Assembly: GCF_002909235.1 (NCBI RefSeq)
Contig: NZ_PHQQ01000001.1
Span: 124,001-188,000 of the forward strand
Length of the DNA: 64,000 nucleotides
Direction: 5' to 3'
From: Arenibacter catalasegens
GTDB taxonomy: Bacteria; Bacteroidota; Bacteroidia; Flavobacteriales; Flavobacteriaceae
In this document: positions 8,836-18,613 of the stretch, piece by piece
How the letters are laid out: each line of letters starts with the position of its first letter
How positions within the stretch are numbered: position 1 is the stretch's first letter
Translations under genes and position numbers: made by a program
Notes under the pieces: generated by a model
The model's database searches: none
Told to the model about the DNA's origin: nothing
Seen by the model: the letters and a program-made list of their open reading frames with translations, nothing else

Positions 8836-11292
8836 ATGAAAAAACTTCTATTTACCTTTATTCTACTTACTACAACCTTAGGCATTTCCCAGACTTTACA
8901 ATCTCCTTCAGAATTTCTGGGGTACGGCTTGGGATCGGAATTCACACGGCACCATCAAGTGGTGGATTACTATAAATACTTGGCTGACAATGCTCCCGAT
9001 CGAGTGAAATTGGTAGAATACGGAAAAACCAACGAACGAAGACCCTTGTACGTAGCCTATGTTTCTACTGCCGAAAACATTCTTGACCTGGAGTCTATTA
9101 GAGCAGAGCACCTAAAGAACACCATAGGCGAAGGCTCACCAACAAAAGCCATAGTATGGTTAAGTTACAATGTCCATGGAAATGAAAGTGCAAGCACCGA
9201 AGCCTCCATGCAGACCATTTATGAGCTATTGACGGTTAAAGCTTCCTACCTCAAAAACACTGTAGTAATTATAGATCCCTGCATTAATCCAGATGGACGG
9301 GATCGCTATGTTAACTGGTACAATCAGTTTAAAAATACGCCCAATAATATAGATCCTAATAGCAAGGAACACCATGAGGGCTGGTTGAACGGGCGGTCTA
9401 ACCACTATATGTTCGACCTAAATCGAGATTGGGCATGGCTCACCCAAATAGAAAGTCAACAACGCCTTAAGGTATTTAACCAATGGCTGCCCCATGTACA
9501 TGTAGATTTTCATGAACAAGGAGTTAATAACCCCTATTATTTTGCCCCGGCCGCAGAACCCTTTCATGAAGTTGTAACTAATTTTCAGCGCGATTTTCAG
9601 GTAACAATAGGTAAGAATCACGCTAAATACTTTGATGCCAATGGCTGGTTTTATTTCACAAAAGAAGTTTTCGACCTTTTATATCCTAGTTATGGTGACA
9701 CCTATCCCACTTATAATGGAGGCATCGGAATGACCTATGAACAGGGTGGCAGTGGACATGCCGGATTGGGAATAAAAACACTTATTGGGGATACGCTTAC
9801 GCTTCAAGACCGTATAGCCCATCATCTTACTACAGGCCTTTCTACAGTAGAAGTAGCCTCCAAGAATGTAGAAAAATTAAATAAGGAGTTCAAGAAGTTC
9901 TATCAGAAAAAGAATTTCAAATATATGAGTTATGTAATGAACGGTGATCCCGATAAAATTGATGCCCTTACAAAACTACTTGAATCCCATGAGATTAAAT
10001 ACGGCTGGGCCAAGGAAGGTACCGTTAAAGGCTACTTGTACAATTCTGGAAAGTTGGGGACATTAAAAACGACCCCAACTAGTTTAGTAGTCTCTACTAA
10101 TCAAGCTAAAGGCACCTTGGCGCAAGTACTTATGGAACCCAATACCAAACTCAGCGATTCGCTCACCTATGACATTACAGCATGGTCCTTACCCTATGCC
10201 TATGGATTGGAGGCTATTGCTTCCCTAACATTGGTCGATTCGAACACGCCTGCCAATTGGACTGTTTCCCCACCGAAAGGAGACTATATCCCCGAGGATA
10301 ATTATGCCTATATAAGCGACTGGTCCAGTATGAAGGATGCCCGTTTTTTAACAGCTTTAATGAAGGAAAATATCAGAGTTCGGTTTGCCAAAAATCCATT
10401 TCATTTGGAAGGTAAAGAATTTGACCGGGGAAGCTTAATCATCACCAAAGGTGACAACAAAAATTACAATGTCTTCGTAGAGACATTAAGAAGGGTGGCC
10501 AAAAACAATAAAACCTTATTAACACCGACAAATACCGGATTTGTGGAAAAAGGAAATGATTTTGGCTCCAGCTACGTACCTATGATTACGGACACCAAAA
10601 TAGCCATGCTATCCGGTGAACCTACAAGCACCCTTGAGTTTGGGGAAATTTGGCACTTTTTTGAGCAACAGCTCCACTTTCCGCTGACCATTTTGGATAC
10701 TGAATATTATGATGAAATGGATATATCCGAATACGATGTCCTTATTCTACCAAACGGATGGTATACTAAGTTCTTCAATGAGAGTAGACTTGAGGAGTTA
10801 AAGGATTTTGTGAGAAATGGAGGAAAATTAATAGCTATGGAAGGTGCCATAAAAGGTATAAATGGAGAACACGGTTTTAAAATAAAAGAAAAGGAAGTCA
10901 AAAAAGATAGTACTGAAGTTATACTGCCTTACGAAGAGGCTGAGCGCGAAGACATCAAAAACTCGATTACAGGAGCAATTTTCAACACCAAAGTAGACCC
11001 AACACACCCTTTGGCCTATGGTTACGGTGATCAATATTTTACACTTAAATTAACTGATGACGCCTATGAAAATTTGGATTCGGGCACTGTCGCTTATTTA
11101 GAGAAAAACACAACTCCCATTTCTGGTTTCGCTGGAAGCGAAGCAAAGAAAAAAATTGCGAACACATTAGTGTTCGGAGTAGAAAAACTTGGCAAGGGAC
11201 AGGTAGTTTACATGGTAGACAACCCCCTTTTTCGCGGTTTTTGGGAAAATGGAAAACTCTTTTTCGTCAATGCTCTTTTTATGGTAAAATAA
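8836..11292 (+). CDS. M14 family zinc carboxypeptidase-like secreted metallopeptidase
   Basis: 818 residues, with a signal peptide ending near LGISQ. The zinc ligands appear as HGNE (His114, Glu117) and a later His in HVDFHEQG (about 226), with a likely catalytic Glu in GMTYEQGG (about 302). This is the M14 carboxypeptidase A-like core. The C-terminal part (about 600-680, YDVLILPNGWYTKFF, LKDFVRNGGKLIAMEG) looks like a class-I glutamine-amidotransferase-type Rossmann domain, common in this large Bacteroidota subfamily. Export to periplasm or surface is expected. The ATG at 8836 is used instead of the TTG three bases before it. It is a single gene with its own promoter. Confidence 0.88.
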   Translation: MKKLLFTFILLTTTLGISQTLQSPSEFLGYGLGSEFTRHHQVVDYYKYLADNAPDRVKLVEYGKTNERRPLYVAYVSTAENILDLESIRAEHLKNTIGEGSPTKAIVWLSYNVHGNESASTEASMQTIYELLTVKASYLKNTVVIIDPCINPDGRDRYVNWYNQFKNTPNNIDPNSKEHHEGWLNGRSNHYMFDLNRDWAWLTQIESQQRLKVFNQWLPHVHVDFHEQGVNNPYYFAPAAEPFHEVVTNFQRDFQVTIGKNHAKYFDANGWFYFTKEVFDLLYPSYGDTYPTYNGGIGMTYEQGGSGHAGLGIKTLIGDTLTLQDRIAHHLTTGLSTVEVASKNVEKLNKEFKKFYQKKNFKYMSYVMNGDPDKIDALTKLLESHEIKYGWAKEGTVKGYLYNSGKLGTLKTTPTSLVVSTNQAKGTLAQVLMEPNTKLSDSLTYDITAWSLPYAYGLEAIASLTLVDSNTPANWTVSPPKGDYIPEDNYAYISDWSSMKDARFLTALMKENIRVRFAKNPFHLEGKEFDRGSLIITKGDNKNYNVFVETLRRVAKNNKTLLTPTNTGFVEKGNDFGSSYVPMITDTKIAMLSGEPTSTLEFGEIWHFFEQQLHFPLTILDTEYYDEMDISEYDVLILPNGWYTKFFNESRLEELKDFVRNGGKLIAMEGAIKGINGEHGFKIKEKEVKKDSTEVILPYEEAEREDIKNSITGAIFNTKVDPTHPLAYGYGDQYFTLKLTDDAYENLDSGTVAYLEKNTTPISGFAGSEAKKKIANTLVFGVEKLGKGQVVYMVDNPLFRGFWENGKLFFVNALFMVK

Positions 11293-11414
11293 GTTAGATT
11301 ATGCTATTTGTGCACATTGCAATCACGATTTAATTTAAGTAATAATAACTGTAGAATTTCCCAGCAAATAGAGTATCGACCAACTGGATAAATAAAAAAT
11401 AACAATAAAGAAAA

Positions 11415-11867
11415 ATGGAGAATATTTTCAACAAAGAGATTGTGGATAATGTTATTAGCCGCATAAATGAATTAGACCCAAAAAGCATCGGCTTATGGGG
11501 TAAAATGAATGTTGCACAGATGCTGGCCCATTGTAATGTCTCCTATGAAATGGTTTATACGGAAAAACACCCCAAACCTAACGGCATAATGAAACTTATG
11601 CTCAAACTTTTTGTTAAACAGCCCGTAGTTAATGAAAAACCGTACAAAAAAAATAGTAGGACCGCTCCTGCTTTTCTAATTGTAGACGAAAGGGACTTTG
11701 AAATTGAAAAAAAGCGATTGATAGAACACCTAAGTAAAACACAGGAACTTGGTGAGGGTTACTTCCATAATAAAGAATCACATTCTTTTGGCCCTCTTAC
11801 CAAAATGGAATGGAACAATTTGTTCTACAAACATCTCAACCACCATTTGGAACAATTTGGAGTTTAA
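11415..11867 (+). CDS. DUF1569 domain protein (DinB-like four-helix fold)
   Basis: 150 residues, cytoplasmic, no signal peptide. The start LDPKSIGLWGKMNVAQMLAHCNVSYEM and the end KMEWNNLFYKHLNHHLEQFGV are the DUF1569 pattern. The histidines (AHC near residue 37; KHLNHHLEQF near the end) are placed as in DinB/YfiT-like metal-binding bundles. The function of the family is unknown. It stands alone, 120 bp after the peptidase gene. Confidence 0.85.
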   Translation: MENIFNKEIVDNVISRINELDPKSIGLWGKMNVAQMLAHCNVSYEMVYTEKHPKPNGIMKLMLKLFVKQPVVNEKPYKKNSRTAPAFLIVDERDFEIEKKRLIEHLSKTQELGEGYFHNKESHSFGPLTKMEWNNLFYKHLNHHLEQFGV

Positions 11868-12031
11868 ATAGTTAATTACAATAAAAGATAAATCTACTGT
11901 GACTTACCGAGAAAATCTTTATTGCCTATTATCCAAAAAGATTTCATATTTGAATCTTATTCAATATTTTTACCAATTAATCAACATTTAAAGTAGCTAT
12001 CCAAAAATATCAACTACCAATTAAAAGTCAT

Positions 12032-14131
12032 ATGAATAAAATAACAGGCATCTATCTTCTAACAATATCTATCTTACTTTTCTCCTGCAGTCAAAAGGAG
12101 AACAAATTGGGTGACTTTAAAGTACTGCCCCAACCTCAAGAATTTGTAGTAACCGGCTCTAGTTCCATATCCTTCGACCAAACCTTAAATGTTGTTGCCT
12201 TAAACAGTGAAGCATTACCCATAATTAACAAGGATATTATGATCCTTGACAATAATATAGGTAAGACTATTTTAAACTACGAAATAGATGCCAAATTAGA
12301 TACCCCTGCGGAAGGGTACACCTTAGCCATTTCCGACCAACAAATTCATATAACCGGAAAGGATGAGGCTGGCTTGTTCTATGGTTTTAAAACATTGGAA
12401 CAGTTATTCGTGGATTCCAAGGATCAAAAGGTAAACTTACCTTTGTGTCAAATAAAGGATTACCCTCTTTTGGCTTATCGTTCAATACAGTTGGACGTAA
12501 AGCATCATATGGAAAAGACGGAATACTATTATCAATTGCTGGATAAGTTTGCCAGCTACAAGATCAACGGCATCATATTGGAAATTGAGGACAAATTAAA
12601 ATATAAACGTCAACCAATTGTTGCCTCAGAAGATGCTTTAAGTATCGAGGAGTGGAAAAAAATAAGCGAATATGCCAAAGCCCGTCATATAGAAATCAGT
12701 CCTCTGGTACAGGGATTGGGCCATGCGTCCTTTGTCCTAAAACATCCAGAATATATGGAACTTAGGGATAATCACGAAAGTGATTGGGCCTTTAATCCCC
12801 TGAATCCAAAAACTTACGAAGTCCAATTTGACCTCTATTTAGATGCTATGGAAGCTTTTCCATATGGCAAATATCTGCATGTGGGAGGTGACGAAGTACA
12901 TACTACAGGAAGAGGAAGTAAGGAATCGCCGCTGAAATTGCAATTAATGTGGTTGGACAAAGTGGCCAAGTTTGCAGAGGAACACGGAAAAACGCCAATT
13001 TTTTGGGACGACATGCCCCTTAAGCAAGCAGATGTTTATGATCCTATGTTTAAAATGGAAATGACCCAGGCCGAGGTAGATCAAGTCTGGTTGGAGAATG
13101 AACATAAATTATTGGAATTCCTGGATATTTTCCCTAAGAATTGCATCTATATGCGATGGAACTACAGTTCTCCACAGGCACTAGGGAATGTTAAAGCCAT
13201 GCAATGGTTTACGGATCACGGCCTTCAAGTAATGGGTGCTACTGCCGGTCAAACCAGATGGGTTTTAATGCCTCAGGAAGAAAGTAATATGGAAAATATC
13301 AGATCTTTCGCAGTAAGCTCCATAAATAGTGGTCTTAAGGGCCTATTATTAACTCTGTGGGATGATGATTCACCACATTTTGAATTGTATATGAGAGGCA
13401 TTTTGGCTTTTGCAGAATATTCCTGGATCGGAGATAAGCGCAACAAAGAAGAAATTAAGGCTGCCTTTAGACAAAGAGAATACGGATATCCCCTTGCCGA
13501 TGCAAACAGTACTTTTATTACTGAACTTGAAACACCCGTGGCATTCTGGAAAAACGCTTTGCTCAAGGGCAACAAGCGCAATTATCTTCCTTCCATGGAT
13601 AATGCTATGGAAAAAGGGGTAATCGACTTTCCCAATAAAGAAAATGTAGGAGCATGGAGCCTGACCAACGAAGATCGGATAAAAACGGCGGCCGAAACAC
13701 TATTACTGACCGACAGTATTGCCAAAAAAATAGAAAATGCCCGATCAATCGCACTGCGTAATGACCATAACCTACAAGTTTATGAGCAAGTGAACAAATT
13801 GGCCCAGTTCAGCCCAAAAATGCTACTGGCCCTAAGGGATTACGACATGGCAGAAAGTAGAGATGATATAATTGCTACGGCTTCCAAGCTAAAGGAGCTA
13901 GAGTCTGAATTTAGCTCTCTAAGAAATGATTTGGAAAAAGTCTACAGTAAAACACGAATTTTAACCAAACCGACTAATTATATTCTGGATCAGGACCATC
14001 ACGCACATTTGGCCAACCAATCCATAAATTTCGATTGGCAATTCTATGCTGAAATATTGTTCTTTAAAAAATTGAACAATGAACTGGAAAAGGAAATTTA
14101 TATGGAAAATGCAGATCCTTTAAAAAAATAG
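12032..14131 (+). CDS. Glycoside hydrolase family 20 lipoprotein (beta-N-acetylhexosaminidase-like)
   Basis: 699 residues. The N-terminus is a lipoprotein signal (LLFSCSQKE, Cys19). An N-terminal GH20b-type domain covers about 30-145, then the TIM barrel begins at YRSIQLDVKHHMEK. The catalytic Asp-Glu pair is in HVGGDEVH (Asp287-Glu288). These enzymes remove terminal GlcNAc/GalNAc from chitin fragments, glycans or peptidoglycan. About 240 extra residues after the barrel are mainly helical. There is no SusC/D pair next to it, so it is not part of a typical polysaccharide-utilisation locus. It is probably on the outer membrane or periplasmic. Confidence 0.9.
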   Translation: MNKITGIYLLTISILLFSCSQKENKLGDFKVLPQPQEFVVTGSSSISFDQTLNVVALNSEALPIINKDIMILDNNIGKTILNYEIDAKLDTPAEGYTLAISDQQIHITGKDEAGLFYGFKTLEQLFVDSKDQKVNLPLCQIKDYPLLAYRSIQLDVKHHMEKTEYYYQLLDKFASYKINGIILEIEDKLKYKRQPIVASEDALSIEEWKKISEYAKARHIEISPLVQGLGHASFVLKHPEYMELRDNHESDWAFNPLNPKTYEVQFDLYLDAMEAFPYGKYLHVGGDEVHTTGRGSKESPLKLQLMWLDKVAKFAEEHGKTPIFWDDMPLKQADVYDPMFKMEMTQAEVDQVWLENEHKLLEFLDIFPKNCIYMRWNYSSPQALGNVKAMQWFTDHGLQVMGATAGQTRWVLMPQEESNMENIRSFAVSSINSGLKGLLLTLWDDDSPHFELYMRGILAFAEYSWIGDKRNKEEIKAAFRQREYGYPLADANSTFITELETPVAFWKNALLKGNKRNYLPSMDNAMEKGVIDFPNKENVGAWSLTNEDRIKTAAETLLLTDSIAKKIENARSIALRNDHNLQVYEQVNKLAQFSPKMLLALRDYDMAESRDDIIATASKLKELESEFSSLRNDLEKVYSKTRILTKPTNYILDQDHHAHLANQSINFDWQFYAEILFFKKLNNELEKEIYMENADPLKK

Positions 14132-14276
14132 TCATTTACAAGAGTTCACCTGGATATAAATAGGAGCAAAAAAGAAAAGGTATAATATCTTGTGGCCGTG
14201 TTAACAAAAATGAAGGTTTAATTAAGTATATTTCGCCCATAAATCCGATTTAAAAAATCGGGATTAAGGAGTGTTT

Positions 14277-15011
14277 ATGAAAGAGAAGGAAGCAACCCGA
14301 ATAAACAAGTTTTTAAGTGAAATGGGCTATTGCTCCAGACGCGCTGCGGACAAACTTATTGATCAGGGTAGGGTCACCATTAATGGAAAAGTTCCGGAAA
14401 TGGGAACAAAAATTACCGACATTGACGAAGTTCGCGTAGATGGCGAGCTTATCTCCGAACCCCAGGAAAAGCCGGTTTATATTGCTTTTAACAAACCCAT
14501 TGGTATTGTGTGCACTACGGATACCAGGGTAGAAAAAGACAATATTATCGACTTTATTAATTATCCTAGCAGAATATTCCCTATTGGCAGATTGGACAAA
14601 CCCAGTGAGGGACTAATTCTTTTGACCAATGACGGCGATATTGTAAATAAGATTTTACGAGCCAGAAATAAACATCAGAAAGAATATATAGTTACTGTAG
14701 ATAGGCCCATCACTAAAGCTTTCCTTGAAAAAATGGCCAATGGTGTTCCCATCCTAGATCGGGTAACCCGAAAATGTGAAATCGAGGAAATCAACAAATT
14801 TCAATTTAGAATTGTACTAACACAAGGCCTTAACCGCCAGATAAGAAGAATGTGCGAGTATTTGGGTTACAATGTTACCGCCCTTAAGCGAATAAGAATC
14901 ATGAATATTCAATTGGATGTTCCCGTTGGCAAATGGCGATATTTATCCGAAGTGGAGCTAAATGATATAAACGAGATGATTTCTGATTCAACAAAGACCC
15001 ATCACAAGTAA
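14277..15011 (+). CDS. rluF: 23S rRNA pseudouridine synthase RluF-type
   Basis: 244 residues. An N-terminal S4 RNA-binding domain (RINKFLSEMGYCSRRAADKLI) is followed by the RsuA/RluB/E/F-type catalytic domain with the nucleophilic Asp107 in FPIGRLDKPSEGL and the C-terminal LTQGLNRQIRRMCEYLGY motif. RluF modifies U2604 (and U2605) of 23S rRNA in E. coli; the same target is inferred. The frame can start at a GTG six bases earlier; the ATG at 14277 is preferred. The next gene (GNAT-nitrilase) follows after 42 bp in the same direction. Confidence 0.92.
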   Translation: MKEKEATRINKFLSEMGYCSRRAADKLIDQGRVTINGKVPEMGTKITDIDEVRVDGELISEPQEKPVYIAFNKPIGIVCTTDTRVEKDNIIDFINYPSRIFPIGRLDKPSEGLILLTNDGDIVNKILRARNKHQKEYIVTVDRPITKAFLEKMANGVPILDRVTRKCEIEEINKFQFRIVLTQGLNRQIRRMCEYLGYNVTALKRIRIMNIQLDVPVGKWRYLSEVELNDINEMISDSTKTHHK

Positions 15012-15053
15012 AAGCAATTTATTTAACCCCTTATTAATTTTAAGCGTACGGCC

Positions 15054-16583
15054 ATGAAGATGGAAGATATAGAAAATATTGAATTGGTATATTTAAGCCT
15101 AGATGATTATCAAGAGCTAAAATCGGCTATGATAGAATCGTATACCACAATGCCCGATGCCTACTGGAGAGAAAATCAGATAAACAATCTGATATCTAGA
15201 TTTCCCGAAGGGCAAGTGGTAATTAAGGTCAATAACCAGATTGCAGGCTGTGCCCTATCGCTTATCCTAAATTATGATGAGTTCGAAGACAAACACACCT
15301 ACCAACAAATTACTGGAAATTACACCTTCAACACCCACTCTCCCGATGGGGATATACTTTATGGCATCGATGTCTTTATAAAACCGGAATATAGGGGAAT
15401 GAGGTTAGGCCGAAGGCTTTACGACTATAGAAAAGACCTTTGTGAACGTTTAAACCTCAAAGGGGTTGCCTTTGGTGGCAGAATCCCCAACTATCATAAA
15501 TATATGGATACCCTGTCGCCTAAGGCGTATATAGAAAAGGTAAAGCGGAAGGAAATAAATGATCCTGTGCTTAATTTTCAGATATCCAATGATTTTCACC
15601 CCACCAAAATTTTGAAAAATTATTTGGACGGCGATTCAGCCTCAAATGATTATGCAGTGCTATTGGAGTGGGATAATATCTATTACGAAAAGAAAAATAA
15701 AAAGGCTAGTGTAATTAAAAAAGTGGTGCGGTTGGGGCTTATCCAGTGGCAAATGCGTTCCTATAAGAGTTTGGATGATGTACTTCAACAAGCAGAGTAT
15801 TTTGTAGATGCGGTTTCCGGTTATCGCTCAGATTTTGCTTTGTTCCCCGAATTTTTTAACGCTCCCTTGATGGCGGAGAACAATCATTTGTCCGAGTCTG
15901 CTGCCATACGGGAATTGGCCAAACATACGGCCACCATTGTTCAGCGTTTCTCCGAATTGGCTATTTCCTATAACATCAATATTATTACAGGTAGTATGCC
16001 AGAAATAAAAGATGAAAGGTTGTACAATGTGGGGTATATCTGCAAAAGGGATGGTAGTAAGGAACGATATGAGAAATTACATGTAACTCCAGATGAAGCA
16101 AAGGTATGGGGCATGCAGGGAGGCACTGAATTAAAAGCTTTTGACACTGATTGTGGAAAAATAGGTGTGCTGATCTGTTACGATTCCGAATTTCCGGAAT
16201 TAAGTAGACTATTGGCAGATGAAGGAATGGATATTTTATTTGTTCCCTTCCTAACAGATACCCAAAACGGATATTCCAGGGTACGATATTGCGCACAGGC
16301 CAGAGCCATTGAAAATGAATGCTACGTAGCGATCGCAGGCAGTGTAGGCAACTTGCCAAAGGTCCACAATATGGATATACAGTATGCCCAATCCATGGTT
16401 TTTACACCCTGTGATTTTGCCTTTCCTGCCAATGGCATAAAAGCAGAAGCAACACCCAATACCGAAATGATCTTAATCGTTGACCTGGATATAGATTTAT
16501 TGAGAGAACTTAACCAATTTGGAAGTGTCAGAAATCTAAAAGATAGAAGATCCGATATTTTTGAGGTGCGCAGAAAGAAATAA
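15054..16583 (+). CDS. GNAT acetyltransferase-carbon-nitrogen hydrolase fusion protein
   Basis: 509 residues with two domains. Residues about 8-170 are a GNAT fold (YGIDVFIKPEYRGMRLGRRLYDYRK, the acetyl-CoA loop R/Q-x-x-G-x-G/R). About 223-505 is a nitrilase-superfamily hydrolase with the catalytic triad Glu266 (FPEFFNAP), Lys341 (YEKLHVTP) and Cys375 (GVLICYDSEFPE). The fusion is known in Bacteroidota and Proteobacteria; the substrate is not established. Amide hydrolysis coupled to N-acetylation of a related amine is a guess from the domains. It is probably co-transcribed with rluF. Confidence 0.9.
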   Translation: MKMEDIENIELVYLSLDDYQELKSAMIESYTTMPDAYWRENQINNLISRFPEGQVVIKVNNQIAGCALSLILNYDEFEDKHTYQQITGNYTFNTHSPDGDILYGIDVFIKPEYRGMRLGRRLYDYRKDLCERLNLKGVAFGGRIPNYHKYMDTLSPKAYIEKVKRKEINDPVLNFQISNDFHPTKILKNYLDGDSASNDYAVLLEWDNIYYEKKNKKASVIKKVVRLGLIQWQMRSYKSLDDVLQQAEYFVDAVSGYRSDFALFPEFFNAPLMAENNHLSESAAIRELAKHTATIVQRFSELAISYNINIITGSMPEIKDERLYNVGYICKRDGSKERYEKLHVTPDEAKVWGMQGGTELKAFDTDCGKIGVLICYDSEFPELSRLLADEGMDILFVPFLTDTQNGYSRVRYCAQARAIENECYVAIAGSVGNLPKVHNMDIQYAQSMVFTPCDFAFPANGIKAEATPNTEMILIVDLDIDLLRELNQFGSVRNLKDRRSDIFEVRRKK

Positions 16584-17182
16584 ACAAACTGGCAAACTTT
16601 CTACATCCTACTTAATGCTATTTCCGGCATACAAGTCAAATATGCTGCGTCCAGACATGAGCAAATCTATTTTCGACGAATCACTGGAGCACAAGCTTTT
16701 ATATGTTTAATTCTTGATTCAATTGTAACTACTTCGCTAAATGTGCACGCAGAATAACCTGCGAATCATTCACGCTGTAGTTCACCGCACATAATAAATT
16801 AAAATAAGGCTCTTTATCTGGTCCGACAAAAATCAGACTCAATTAGCCAGGCCAATTCTTCAAATACCCTCTTAAAATTTTGTTTAAATTTTAAGAGGGT
16901 ATTTCGTTAAAAATCATTAACTTAGGAAGACAGTCATTGGTTGATATATGCAATAGACGCTTAGCTTGAATCCATCTTTTACCAACCTTCACCAACAACA
17001 TTTAAATTTATTGCTAATACCTCAATCAATACAACAGTGACATAATGTCTTTAAATTGTCTTAAATTAGTGTCATTTTGACATACACATAGGCGCGGTAC
17101 AACATTTGCTCATTATTTTATTAGAATCTTAAGTTTAATTCAAAATATAAAAGTCATGTAGGTGATATAAAAAAAGAAAGCC
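16584..17182. other. 600-bp gene-free region with a strong hairpin
   Basis: I find no convincing gene on either strand. It contains a perfect 19-bp stem (16862-16904). Before the downstream gene (17,030-17,085) it has an AT-rich stretch with repeated TGACATAATGTC / GTGTCATTTTGACAT elements that could be an operator. The first 280 bp show nothing recognisable and may be the remains of a lost gene. Confidence 0.5.
16862..16904. terminator. Perfect 19-bp stem-loop, bidirectional-terminator-like
   Basis: The arms 16862-16880 and 16886-16904 are exact reverse complements (AAATACCCTCTTAAAATTT) around a TGTTT loop. The stem is mostly A/T with a CCCTC/GAGGG core and each arm ends in ATTT on its 3' side, so it can stop transcription from either direction. 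It lies 280 bp after the GNAT-nitrilase stop, which is far for a simple terminator. Confidence 0.5.
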
Positions 17183-18520
17183 ATGAAACTCAAAAAAAAT
17201 CCCTTTAAAAAAACCTCCCTTATAGCTACAATATTTATTTTGTTGTTCTTAGGGGTAACGCCCACCTTTTCGGCGGCAGTGCTGTACCAAGATGTGCAGG
17301 AACAGGAAAGTTCTTTTAACCAATATCAAGGTAAAATTATTGATAGCGAAACCAATAACCCATTGGTCTTTGCAAGCCTTACGATCGAAAACACCAATAT
17401 AAGTACCGTTAGTAATACTGAGGGTTACTTCTCCTTAAAAGTTCCCAAAGAAATTAGTGAGGGGCAAATCATTGTGTCGTTTTTAGGCTATAGGACAAAA
17501 ACAATCCCTTTAAGCCAACTTAAGGAAAATAAAAATGAAATTGCACTGGAGGTAAGCTTTACGGAATTATCCGAGGTAAGCCTTGCTGTTCCAAAAGATG
17601 CTAAAGCTCTTGTAAAGGAAACCTTGCAGAGAAAAGGTGATAATTATTTTGACGACCCTACCCTAATGACAGCTTTTTATAGGGAAACCATTAAAAAAAG
17701 AAGGAAAAACGTATCCTTGTCCGAGGCAGTTGTCAATATTTACAAATCTCCCTACAATTCGGATCGCAAGGATGCATTACAGCTTTATAAGGCGAGGAAA
17801 AGCACAGACTACAGCAGATTGGACACCTTGGCCATTAAACTGCAAGGTGGGCCATTTAACACCCTCTTTGTAGACATGATAAAATATCCACAATATATTT
17901 TTACGGAAGAAACATTTGATGATTATACCTTTAGTTTTGAAAACTCCACTATGGTAAACGACAAACTGATTTTTGTAATCAATTTTAAACAAAAAGAAGC
18001 AATATTAGACCCGCTTTACCAAGGAAAGCTGTACATAGATGCGGAGAACAAAATTCTGACCAGTGCCATTTATTCTCTAAACATCACAGATAGGGATGTG
18101 GCCTCTAAAATGTTCGTTCGTAGAAAACCCGCCCATGCCAACGTCTGGCCAACGGATATTGCCTACCGGGTAGACTATAGGGAAAAGGATGGAAAATGGT
18201 ACTATGGTTATAGCAATGTCCTATTGGAATTCAAAATTAATTGGGACGACCGACTTTTCAATTCGATCTATAGTATGACCTGTGAAATGGCTATCACTGA
18301 TTGGGAAAAGAACACCACTGGTGAGACTCCTAAATATAGGGACCGAATTAAGTCTTCCATAATTCTGGAGGATGAGGCTGTTGGATTCTCAGATCCTGAT
18401 TTTTGGGGAGAGTATAATATCATTGAACCCGAAAAATCTATAGAATCCGCCATAAAGAAAATACAACGACAATTAAAAAGGGCTAAATCCAAAGAAGACT
18501 CATCATCCCTGGGCATGTAG
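17183..18520 (+). CDS. Carboxypeptidase-like regulatory domain (CarboxypepD_reg-like) exported protein
   Basis: 445 residues with a signal peptide (hydrophobic stretch about 12-30, ending PTFSAA). Residues about 48-125 are a CarboxypepD_reg-like beta-sandwich (YQGKIIDSETNNPLVFASLTI, IVSFLGYRTKTI), the domain also found at the N-terminus of TonB-dependent receptors. The remaining 320 residues are of the type seen in Bacteroidota DUF5686-like/CarboxypepD proteins, but there is no TonB barrel. It is presumably periplasmic or outer-membrane associated; function unknown. The upstream region has TGACA-type repeats that may be regulatory. Confidence 0.78.
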   Translation: MKLKKNPFKKTSLIATIFILLFLGVTPTFSAAVLYQDVQEQESSFNQYQGKIIDSETNNPLVFASLTIENTNISTVSNTEGYFSLKVPKEISEGQIIVSFLGYRTKTIPLSQLKENKNEIALEVSFTELSEVSLAVPKDAKALVKETLQRKGDNYFDDPTLMTAFYRETIKKRRKNVSLSEAVVNIYKSPYNSDRKDALQLYKARKSTDYSRLDTLAIKLQGGPFNTLFVDMIKYPQYIFTEETFDDYTFSFENSTMVNDKLIFVINFKQKEAILDPLYQGKLYIDAENKILTSAIYSLNITDRDVASKMFVRRKPAHANVWPTDIAYRVDYREKDGKWYYGYSNVLLEFKINWDDRLFNSIYSMTCEMAITDWEKNTTGETPKYRDRIKSSIILEDEAVGFSDPDFWGEYNIIEPEKSIESAIKKIQRQLKRAKSKEDSSSLGM

Positions 18521-18613
18521 TATTTATAACGTTATTTAGTGAAGTCTGCCATGGGAGTGGTGGACTTTTTTTTTGCAAATTTTCATATATTTAGGTGGCA
18601 CATAATAACATAC

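Noticed and set aside
14240-14264. Hairpin AATCCGATTT/AATCGGGATT before rluF
   Set aside because: The arms need a bulge, the loop is A-only and the stem is weak; no firm support as terminator or riboswitch.
17030-17090. TGACATAATGTC / TGTCATTTTGACA motifs as a defined operator
   Set aside because: They are suggestive but imperfect and in AT-rich DNA; no regulator can be linked, so they are only noted with the intergenic region.
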